Of a stretch of 64,000 bases of DNA, positions 55,875 to 64,000 are shown one piece after another. Numbering within the stretch: position 1 is the stretch's first letter; each line of letters opens with the position of its first letter. A program made the position numbers and the translations under genes. This DNA is from Pezicula radicicola (Eukaryota > Ascomycota > Leotiomycetes > Helotiales > Dermateaceae), in NCBI GenBank assembly GCA_003008705.1, contig PDUO01000068.1, positions 3,620-67,619 of the forward strand. Direction: 5' to 3'. Under the pieces are notes generated by a model that saw only the letters and a list, made by a program, of their open reading frames with translations, was not told the origin of the DNA and searched no databases.

Positions 55875-56436
55875 CGGAGCCCTGGCAGTACCTTAAGCCT
55901 ATAACCCAAAAATTAATTTCACGAAAACACTATACTATACACTATATACTATATATTTTACTACAACTAGCAATAGCATATATTGGTGATGCCCGGTGAG
56001 CTCACGCGACTTCTTAGAAGACTAGGGTATAGAGCGAATATAAGTCGATTTCAGAGCTTATATTAGTTCGAATTGTAATGCCTATATAATTCGATTTCGA
56101 AGCCTATATTACTAGTAATTCGATTTTAGAGCCTAAGGTAAAATTACCTATATTTCTATATGAAATGGCCTTATTTGCCTAAGATAAGACTGCATGAAAT
56201 AGCCTCCATTATTTCTCCTGAATAGGAAAAAAAAAGCTGCTAAGAATGTACTAAGTTTTACGCTAAGAAAGTCTATTTTCCAGCAACAATCCCCCTTGGG
56301 ATAACTCTTCTTCTCCGTTGTACCTCCTTCTAAGAAGCATACTATCGCTAGTTGTAATAAAATACATAGTGTGTAGTATAGTGTTCTCGCAAAAACAAAA
56401 TTTGGGTTATAGGCTTTAGGTACTACTAGGGCTCCG
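55875..56436. mobile_element. MITE family M4, 562 bp, ~100 bp inverted ends
   Basis: Ends CGGAGCCCTGGCAGTACCTT and the inverse AGGTACTACTAGGGCTCCG are flanked by TA (55873-55874, 56437-56438). The inverted ends extend about 100 bp, through GCCTATAACCCAAA and ACACTATACTA. The interior repeats 'tcgatttcagagc' / 'gcctatatta' modules related to 4383-4440. Non-coding. Tc1/mariner-type non-autonomous element by its TA target. Confidence 0.85.
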
Positions 56437-56566
56437 TATTATCTGAGCAAACAAGCGAGCTCAGAAATTCCATATATAAATTAGATTCGTGATTTTTAGG
56501 CCCACTAAATAACTAACATACAAAGGGAGGGATAGTAGAGTGATGCCCGTTGATCCCATTTGTCTC

Positions 56567-57976
56567 CTACTGGATGCGCTCCCAAGTAATCTTAATGAGC
56601 GACAGCTCTCCTTGTTCTGGACGATGAATCTTTTGCACGCGAAGTTTAGGCGTCACGGCATTGCATAAATCTTCAAACGCCGTCCTTGTCCGCTCGCGGC
56701 CGTTCAGATTCATCAGCATCAACAAATCGCGGTCACTTGTAAGTAATATTCGTCAGTCATCAGTTACCTGCAAGGACATACATAAGACTTACTGCATTCG
56801 GCGCTCCCTCTCGCGAATCTCTTGCCCTGGCTCCGGAACCACCACATCATTGATAATGATACGATCTTGAGGCCGCAGACCGGATGCGAGTTGTTGCAGG
56901 ATCTTCTGGGCATATTTATCGCTCCAGTCGTGCAGAATGAAGCGGCAGAAGTATGCAATGCCCTCATCGGTGGCGACAGTATGTTCCGGTTGTGGCGTCA
57001 TGAAGTCGTGAGGACGGAAGGTGATGCGCGGCTTTAGATGCTCCGGACAAGACTCCGCACCCACCGCTACAGTCTCTGGCAGGTCCTGAACTTCAAACCG
57101 GAGCTTTGGGTATTTCTCAGCCAGAACCATAGCCACATGACCTGGTCCACCGCCGACATCGACTACCAGGTGGCCGCGTCCCTGCTCCAGCAAGTGCCAC
57201 GGATATCCGCCATCCACTGCATGCCGTACATCGTACGCACCTCCCGCTGAGATGCCGCGCATTGCACGAGCGAACATCTCGTAGACCTTGTGGCCATCAG
57301 CTTCACGGAAACGTTGGAACTGCGAGATCTTTCTGCCAATAGATGCCCCATAGGGAGCCTCATCCGACTCCATGCTGTAGCCATACTGCTCAAGGGCCTT
57401 TGGTACAGCCGCTCCGGCTGGGTAAGCAATGGTAGCGCTCAGATCCATCCATGCCTCAAGGTCCGGGTCGGTCACAAGCAAGGCCGACATGGCATTGTGC
57501 GCGACCGTACCGCCTGGCCGAGCATCAAACAAGCCGAATGATGCCGTGTGCTGGATGATACGCTCAACGAGCGCAGGCGTTACTTCTGACTTCCCCACGG
57601 CTTCGGCAATGGCCGCGTATGTCGTTGTCCCTTCAAGCGGGATGAGGCTGGCCAATTTGTACTTCAAGACAATCTGCAGAGAAGCTGTGGCGCAATGCTC
57701 GAAGCTGAGTGTAATCAATGCGTCTCGCGGTCCACGCACAAGGCGGATAATCTGCTCGGCGGCTTCAATAATGGTGCTTTTGGCGTAAAAGTAAGGTGCG
57801 TTGTCTGAGGTGAGCTCGATGCTTGGTGCAGTAGCAGCAAAGGAAGGCTGTTGAAGACCGCGCTTGGCCACGAACTTGTTCAGGTCCGCTGAGGCTGAGA
57901 GAAGGGTTGAGACAAGCTCGAAGAGCTCATCTCCTTGAACGCGGCTATGCATGACTGGGCGATGTGGTAGATTCAA
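56567..57976 (-). CDS. SAM-dependent O-methyltransferase, CTB2-like
   Basis: Two exons, complement(56567..56735, 56793..57976), give 450 aa; the short second exon restores the C-terminal DRDLLMLMNLNGRERT segment after a 57 bp intron. This is the plant/fungal O-methyltransferase family 2 (PF00891). An N-terminal winged-helix dimerisation domain runs to about residue 160. The SAM motif VVDVGGGPGH is at 271-280, VQDLP binds the SAM ribose, and the catalytic base is His349 in RFILHDWSD. In cercosporin biosynthesis CTB2 O-methylates the oxidised naphthol monomer. The gene is intact although it is flanked by MITEs and lies only 1.2 kb from the destroyed regulator. An AflR-type TCG-N5-CGA site lies 144 bp upstream. 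Confidence 0.9.
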
Positions 57977-58180
57977 CTGAGGTGATCAATTGGCAGAACT
58001 AGAGGCTGGTAGACGTCACTTCGTTTGTTAAACTAAGGAAATTTTAGACATATGGGTATCAGTTTTCTTATAAGATCAAAGCCATGCTATCCCGATATCA
58101 TGCTTTCCGAACCGCTTGATCGTGAATCGAGCTGATCTTAGCAGCCGTCCTCTACGAAATCCGGGTTCAAATCCAAGTTA
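57977..58180. promoter_or_regulatory. Promoter of the O-methyltransferase
   Basis: 204 bp between the start codon and MITE M1b; contains the TCG-N5-CGA site at 58120-58130. Confidence 0.45.
58120..58130. promoter_or_regulatory. AflR-type site TCG-N5-CGA
   Basis: TCGTGAATCGA matches the AflR consensus TCGN5CGR, 144 bp upstream of the methyltransferase ATG. Six fixed bases occur by chance about every 4 kb, so this is suggestive only. Confidence 0.35.
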
Positions 58181-58594
58181 ATCGTCGGTCTTCGCTTAGG
58201 TAACCTCTACGTTGTGTCCACTCTTAGTCGGGGAAAGTGAAATTTGTAGATAAGCGAATTGCGTAATTTTGATTTTATATATTAATTTTTATCTATAATA
58301 CCTAAATAGATATAAAATTATAAAATTTTAGTATAGAGCTCCATCTTAAAACTAAATAAATTCTTAATCTTAGAAGTTATTTTCTATTTATAATAATCTA
58401 AATGTTTTATTTAATTATTAAATTTTTAATAGTTACTACTCTACTAAAAGTTAAGACTTTTACAAAAAAATTGTTATAATTATAAATATATAATTAAAAC
58501 TACCTAAGACTACTTGCCTACTTGCCTACATAGACTACTTTCCCTGACTAGGAGTAATTGTAACTAAAGTCGCCCCTAAGCGAAGCTCGATAAT
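58181..58594. mobile_element. MITE family M1, copy b (414 bp)
   Basis: Ends ATCGTCGGTCTTCGCTTAGG and its inverse are flanked by TA (58179-58180, 58595-58596). Longer than copy a because of an AT-rich interior. CTTAGTCGGGGAAAGT-type subterminal blocks are shared with copies a and c. Confidence 0.85.
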
Positions 58595-59102
58595 TAGCGA
58601 CTAGCAATTAATGGAAAGCACCAACGAAAAATAGCTGCCTATACGAAGAGGACATAACTTCCTGGTAGAACGTCACCAGAGAAAGCAGGGGCGTAAATCG
58701 CCGGAGATTTCTATGTTTAGGAAATATTTCCACGGCCTCGGTGATTAATAAAGGCGGCCAACAAAGGAAAGTGGCGGTAGTGGCATGCGAACTAAGATAG
58801 ACGAATAGGTACACGAGTATTACAATCACCGAGAACAGCAAGTGGGAGAAGTGGGAGCTGGATGAGGACACAAGTGCTTGACCAGGATGCTGCTGGCAGT
58901 TCTCCGGTCTTGCGGTCGACACCATGTGCACGGCAGACCATTGCTCCAGTCGTTCGGTGACTTGACCGGTCATTACAATTGTACCCTTTCTTTACGCACA
59001 CTTTCCTCGGGACGCCAACCAAGCTCTCGGCGATTAATTGCCGCACGTCCGAGTTTCATCCACCTTCCTAGCCTCAGTAAGGTTATGTAAGCGAACGCAT
59101 TA
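58595..59102. other. Intergenic between M1 copies
   Basis: Normal composition, no supported gene; open frames on both strands have no recognisable features. Confidence 0.35.
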
Positions 59103-59290
59103 ATCGTCGGCCTCGCTTGGTTTAGCCTTTATGTCGTGGTCGCTCCTAGTTGGGAAAAGTGAAATACATAGGCAAGTAAACTAATTTTAAAATACACCCA
59201 AATCTTAAGAATTTTACATAAAAAATATAAATTAAAAAAAGGATAAAGAAAATATAATAACTATTTTTTAATGTATATAATAAGCGAGCC
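59103..59290. mobile_element. MITE family M1, copy c (one clear end)
   Basis: The left end, ATCGTCGGCCTCGCTTGG, with TA before it (59101-59102) and the CTCCTAGTTGGGAAAAGT block, is clear. The right end is not convincingly preserved; AAGCGAGCCG at 59284-59293 may be its remnant. Confidence 0.55.
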
Positions 59291-59536
59291 GTCACCCCTG
59301 ATTCAACTAATCCGACAAATATTAGAATAATTTAAGTATAACGCACGAAATTTGATCAACTTAGAATTGATATTTTATTTAAAATACGAATCTCTCTAGC
59401 AAATATACAGAACGTGAAGCTATTCCCGACTCATAGTGGTACGTACCTCTCCCTTGCTGTATCTTTCACAACCTTATGAGGTACGAGCTTCACCGGTTAG
59501 TCACGTCAGTCCACCTCGCCATCAATGACTTACTTA
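59291..59536. other. Short interg. segment, nothing recognised
   Basis: About 245 bp between the M1c remnant and the next element; no gene. Confidence 0.3.
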
Positions 59537-60239
59537 CGGAGGTCGCGGCAAAAAGTCATAGGACTATAGACTCGTGCCCTGTAATCCTATTCGGTCGCCT
59601 AATATACTAGGTGTAAAGCCTAAATGGAAGTGGACAAAGAAAGCTGGCAAGCTTATAAGGGACTCAAAAGGAGGTATTGACTACTATGACTATAAGAAGT
59701 ATATCCTTGAAGGAAAGCCTCTTCCTTTTGTAAAGGAGTATACTAAGGATAGGCCAAACACTATTGTACAAGAAGACAATGCTTCACTACACGCACACTG
59801 CTATCAACACCGAGTATATAGTATGGCCTATGTTCAACGAATGCTCTAGTGTGCAAACTCACCTGATTTGAACGCAATCGGGCCGGCCTAGTTTTAGATG
59901 AAGGGGGAGACTACGAAATATAGGGCAGCTACTTCAAAGAAGCAAATAGAAGAGGATTAGATAGACTGTTGAGAAAATACTCTTACACAAGAGTAAATTC
60001 AGGCTTGGATTGAGAGGATCCCTATTCATATTACTAAGATTATTGAGCTTGAAGGAGGTAATGAATATAATGAGAGTACAGGGGGACGGAAAAGGAACCC
60101 TGATAGGGTTTGACAATAGATAGAATAGCTAGTAGCCTCTGAACAGCATTAATTTTGCACTGAAAACTGACTGCCGAGCCATGCCAAGCCTACTTTACAG
60201 GGGCCCCTGTAGTCCTATGACTTTTTGCCGCGACCTCCG
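59537..60239 (+). mobile_element. Internally deleted Tc1/mariner element, 703 bp
   Basis: Inverted ends CGGAGGTCGCGGCAAAAAGT / ACTTTTTGCCGCGACCTCCG are flanked by TA (59535-59536, 60240-60241). The plus strand keeps the C-terminal half of a DDE transposase: IVQEDNASLHAH with the second catalytic Asp, then SPDLNAIGPA, where the third acid reads Gly and conserved Trp codons read TAG. The first catalytic Asp and the HTH domain are deleted. Inactive. Confidence 0.85.
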
Positions 60240-60757
60240 TACAGTACATGCTATAGGAAAACGTCCCAACCAGCAAACTCGGTAAAAACGCAATGGATGA
60301 TCCTCATGGCTGGCTTAGGGCATTCCCCGAGCTGAACCCCTTCGATACGGGGTATTGGCCAGGTGCGCAAGAATTTCTGGAATACTTTCGTTCCATTCTT
60401 GGGCATCCAGCGAATATTTCGGAACTCAGCCAAAATATGATGCTGCCTCCAACAACTCCGGTCTATCTGTTGCTCAATGGGATCCAGCACGGTAGCAACG
60501 GCCTCGCGGCATACTGCGGCATCGAGTCGTCGTACACGGGTCAAAGTAAATCGCCGAGTTACGCCGGAGCCGGGTCAGCTGATCATTCGGGGTAGTCATT
60601 CGCCGTTCCTTTCCCGCGAATACTGCAAGCGCCCTAGCCTTGTTTCCCTGTTGGAGCTGGCTTTTTTTCACTTACCAGATTTAAGGCTTTCCCCGTGCTG
60701 TGTACTGTACATACGTTGTACACAGCAATCACTACAGACCTTGCTTGCAACATGAGC
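60240..60757. other. Intergenic; open frame of uncertain status
   Basis: A 100-codon plus-strand frame (60293-60595) starts MDDPHGWLRAFPELNPFDTG. It has a coding-like composition but no recognised motif, and the opposite strand is also open. Not called as a gene. Confidence 0.3.
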
Positions 60758-61018
60758 TTACATAGCATCTGTTTCGATGCTGCACGTCCATTCGAGCCTC
60801 TCACTAGCCCTTAAATAGGCTAGGTCGCTTTCATAACCCAGCCGGTCCAGCGCTGGAGCGGGATAGCGGTCAGGTGGGACTTGATGGCCTGGGAGTAGGT
60901 GTAATAGATGAGCTCGTACGGCCGCTTGATGGCGGCGCGGACGTTGGGGGTCACGGAGGGATGCATCCACGGCTCGACGACCTCGCCGATGACGTTGTCC
61001 TCGGGGAGGGCAGATACT
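60758..61018 (-). pseudogene. GC-rich 3' gene fragment, unknown product
   Basis: A minus-strand frame of about 86 codons ends in TAA at 60760-60758. It includes DNVIGEVVEPWMHPSVTPNV and RPYELIYYTYSQAIKSHL. Composition and amino-acid pattern look genuinely coding and the GC content is far above its surroundings. The upstream side runs into AT-rich sequence with no start or further exon, so it looks like a truncated C-terminus. The family was not recognised. Confidence 0.4.
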
Positions 61019-61252
61019 TCTAATTATAAAAATCTAAAGGTTAAGAAGAAAGGAAAAGAGGAAACTATCTCCTGAGAGTTAGAGGCGCCTTATATTATAG
61101 ACTGCTCATATAGGTCCCTTGTCGACCCAGAGCGCTTGGAGCCCGTTTATCCTTGATCCAACTCTCATCTCCATCTTCTCCTTGTTATACAAGCTGCATT
61201 TCGCGGCATCCTCCTGCTACTTCTCGCTCTTTCCTTTGTATTCCTTCATGCC
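61019..61252. other. 3' flank of MFS transporter
   Basis: No gene recognised. Confidence 0.35.
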
Positions 61253-63143
61253 TTATCTGTCTGTCTTTTCTTTTTTAACGCTCTTCCATTCCACAAGGAG
61301 GGCAAATGGAACCGAGATTGCGGCCAATATCATGGCGAGCATGAATGTCCTTGTCAAAGCATGGTTGAAATCATTCAGAGCACTCTGAAATGCAGGAGTG
61401 TCGCTACCGAATATTCTTCGTAGGTTCTCCCTCATATCCGTAACTCCATCGTCACCATAGATAGATGCAGCAACGGACTTGCCAAGGCTTTTAGCAAGTG
61501 CCTGTTGAAAGACACTTTGAGCTACAGGAACAGACAAGGCAACTCCCAGTAGTCTTGTAAAGAGCGTCAAACTTGTGCCTTTTGGGACCTTGTCGTCCGG
61601 CAGTACCGTTTGAACAGCGACGTTGGCTTGTTCAGCACCGACTCCCACACCTGCACCGCACAGGATCTGGGCGCCAATTCTATAAGTCATCGTTAGCTGG
61701 CTGCCATGGTCGTATGAGGTTGTCGTGCTCAAACTTACAGCATGCCCAACCCAGTGCCGGGTTCGATATTCAGCAGGAGTGCCGCGCCAGCTGTTACAAA
61801 AACCGAGCCGAGGATCAAAAAAGGGTTGTAGTAACCGATCAGTACGACCAGTCCGCCAGCTATTATTGCCCCGAGAGCCGTGCTAATACACAGTGCCAGT
61901 TGTTTTAACCCCGATGACTCGGCACTGTCTCCATTGATCGATTGATACCTTGATCTCGTGTCAGTATAGCAACAGGCATCGACTCGTAGTTGTCCACAAC
62001 TTACCAGATTGGCAAATAGAAGATGAAGACTCCAAAGGCCCCATTCAAGAAAAGCAGGTACAAGTTCGAGGCCGCGACAGACCGTTGTTTCACAACACTG
62101 AGAGGTACTGTAGCATCATCGCCCTGGAAATACTGCAAGACCATCCAAGGGATAAGAGTAGCTCCGAATACCACTAGGACTGCAATGACACGGCCACTAC
62201 TCCAAGGGCATTCACCGCTACCCCACTGCAAGGCTAACATCAAACAAACCAGAGAGGTGAGTAGTAGGGTTGTGCCGAGAGGATCGAAACGTTGTATAAT
62301 CTGCGACCACCTCATCTTCTTGATCTCAGTCGAGGTTCTGCCCAGAGATGCTGGTAGGCAGAAAACGATGACGAGAATCACCACTGCTCCAATTGGTAGG
62401 TTGACTGGGTCGATCAGTTATTAGCAGTTAAATGGACGACGGTCGTGGCCACGTACAATAGAAACACCATCTCCAGGAGACCCGAGTCGTGAAAGCACCG
62501 CCTGAGTTAACAAATTAGCAACCTGTTCTGATCAAGACACGAAGGAAAGCATTCACTGACCCATGATAGGCCCGACAACACTAGCGATGGCATACGCAGC
62601 GCCAAACAAGCCGGCAAACAGGCTTCGCTTTCTGAGCGGAGTGATGCGTGCAATAATGATAAACGACCCCCCAAATACTCCTGCCATCCCAGCACCCTGG
62701 ATAGCTCTGCCAGCAATGAACGCGGCTGACGTTGACGCGGAACCGCACACAGCGCTCCCGAGCAGGTAGATAATAACTGAGGCCAAGAACGTCCATTTAT
62801 TGTTTAATAGCGAGTAGGCGCTTCCAAAGGGAAGCTGCAAGGCAACCGCCGTGATTTGTTCACCTGTGCTGTACCATGCAATGTCATCGTAGCTGTGGAA
62901 TGCGCTTGTGATGGTTGGTATCGCCGTGGCCAGGACGGTTTGGCTGACGGCAACGATGAACACCGAGGAAAACAATGCAAAGACGATGAGGGCCAATCGA
63001 AGGCCAGTGGGATATGGGGTGTTGTCGACATCGTCTTCGGAGCTGCCTTGCTTTTGCTGCGTGTCAGGAGTCACCTCATCATTGGCTTTCTCACTGTTAG
63101 GTACCAAGTCGCGCAATTCTAAGATACTGCTCGCGCGCGACAT
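61253..63143 (-). CDS. 14-TM MFS multidrug transporter (DHA2 type, CFP-like)
   Basis: Five exons, complement(61253..61679, 61739..61948, 62005..62404, 62457..62501, 62561..63143), give 554 aa; the third piece from the 3' side of the first exon is a 45 nt mini-exon encoding the GAFTTRVSWRWCFY motif. Features of DHA2 drug:H+ antiporters: QTVLATAIPTI in TM1, GRAIQGAGMAGVFGG in TM4, the TM5 antiporter motif GLFGAAYAIASVVGPIMGG, then WRWCFYFNLPIG, ending with a short basic tail. The cercosporin facilitator protein CFP is of this type, and clusters of this family often carry it beside CTB4. It closes the right side of the cluster. Intact; the CFP comparison is by type and location, not by alignment. 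Confidence 0.88.
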
Positions 63144-63811
63144 GGCTTGATGTATTGAATTGAGCAGACAATGGAAGTGAGGAAACAGGCTTCCGAGAAC
63201 ATCTGACCAAATTTAGGAGCGACATTGCTAAAAGGGTCAAATGAAAACTGATTAACGCTAGACTAGAGGTTCGATCGGTGATCAGAAGTATTCATTGTAA
63301 TCGTTACGGCTTTCGTATCGCGACAGGGGCTGGCTTCGCCGTTCAGTCTCGAATGCCGTGCCAAGGCACTGTACTGGGCCACCGCTTTCCCATTTTCTAC
63401 CACCTCTGTCTATCTATGTCTAAGACTATAATTGGCACGGTTTTAGTCAACTAATTTGCAACCCTAGTTATTTGGCATTACTAGTAATAGTGCAGTTTAG
63501 GGTAGCGAGAAGTTGTAGCTGTAATGCTATCTTGTAGGAAGTGCCCTAGACTAGGCTTGTAATTGCAGCCCTGGTCCCTCTATGTTCTATATGTATATAA
63601 GTATGTCGTTAGTTGATCTCCTAGTTAGAGTGTTATATATAGCAGGGATAATTTCTCGTTACTAGAAGAGGAAAAGTACAACTTAATGTCGGTTGCCGAA
63701 TCTATGTGATTGGCACAAGCTGCAGCAGAGCGGACCAAGCGGGCCTATTTCCCTGGTTCGAAGTTTAATTTAACGTCGCCCGTTCGCATCATGACTTTCC
63801 TAAACTTTATA
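63144..63811. promoter_or_regulatory. Upstream region of the 14-TM transporter and intergenic sequence
   Basis: The first 200-300 bp should hold the transporter promoter. The rest has no recognised gene. Confidence 0.4.
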
Positions 63812-63950
63812 CAATCTCTCTCTCTCTAAGTAATAGTTATTTAATAGACTTGTAGATAGAGAGTTCTAGCTAATAATACTACAATAGAAATTATAAATTA
63901 CGTAATATACTATTCAACTAAATAACTATTATTTAGGGGAGAGAGGATAG
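63812..63950. mobile_element. MITE family M3, copy b (139 bp)
   Basis: Ends CAATCTCTCTCTCTCTAAGT and the inverse of CTATCCTCTCTCCCCTAAAT share a TAATAGTTATTTA core and are flanked by TA (63810-63811, 63951-63952). Related to 50919-51049. Confidence 0.6.
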
Positions 63951-64000
63951 TATCAAGCTATTAAAATCCAAAGACTTTTATATTAAATTTAGTGAAAGTG

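Noticed and set aside
58150..58180. Possible tRNA: GGTTCAAATCC box
   Set aside because: The T-arm does not pair and no acceptor, D or anticodon arms can be formed around it.
45341..60239. Equal length (703 bp) of the elements at 45341-46043 and 59537-60239
   Set aside because: Their terminal repeats and interiors are unrelated; the equal length is a coincidence.
1..64000. CRISPR arrays, bacterial-type operons, ribosomal RNA genes
   Set aside because: Spliced genes, HET domains and RIP show eukaryotic (fungal) DNA; no regularly spaced repeats or rRNA-like segments were seen.

Overview
The window is nuclear DNA of a filamentous ascomycete (Pezizomycotina). Genes carry many 50-76 bp GT-AG introns with CTAAC/CTGAC/CTAAT-type branch points. 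There are two HET-domain genes, fungal Zn2Cys6 regulators and a non-reducing polyketide synthase. Long AT-rich tracts are depleted of CpA/TpG, the signature of repeat-induced point mutation (RIP). The perylenequinone-type cluster suggests a plant-associated Dothideomycete (Cercospora, Cladosporium, Elsinoe and Parastagonospora carry relatives) or Colletotrichum; the species cannot be settled from the sequence.

Layout. 1-13 kb: RIP-degraded repeats, a 5'-truncated zinc metallopeptidase (1802-2280), an uncharacterised F-box-like gene (2784-4007), a HET gene (6582-8965), a small non-autonomous LTR element (9705-10585) and a HET-ankyrin fusion gene (10737-12952). 13-21.3 kb: a sugar-utilisation island with a Zn2Cys6 regulator, a sugar transporter carrying one in-frame TAG, and a divergent GH3 beta-glucosidase. 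The shared 0.7 kb promoter holds four CGG-N8-CGG sites. 21.6-23.8 kb: decayed SDR and Baeyer-Villiger-type monooxygenase relics.

24.9-63.1 kb: a perylenequinone (cercosporin/elsinochrome/phleichrome-like) cluster. Intact models are an MFS transporter, a FAS1 protein, a multicopper oxidase, an NmrA-like reductase, a BBE-like FAD oxidase, the SAT-KS-AT-PT-ACP-ACP-TE polyketide synthase (2215 aa), an O-methyltransferase and a 14-TM MFS transporter. Expected roles, known from the cercosporin pathway: the PKS makes nor-toralactone, the O-methyltransferase/FAD-monooxygenase didomain enzyme oxidatively opens it, the reductase and methyltransferase tailor it, laccase plus FAS1 protein and the BBE oxidase couple and finish the dimeric quinone, and the transporters export it.

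The centre of the cluster (about 45-55.8 kb) is destroyed. The didomain enzyme (46216-48899) and an AflR-type regulator (54006-55320) are recognisable but riddled with TAG/TAA stops, while genes on both sides keep open frames. The same interval holds a pogo/Fot1-like insertion, a hAT fragment, a Tc1/mariner element and several MITEs. The result looks like a cluster whose key oxygenase and regulator were lost to RIP, probably recently.
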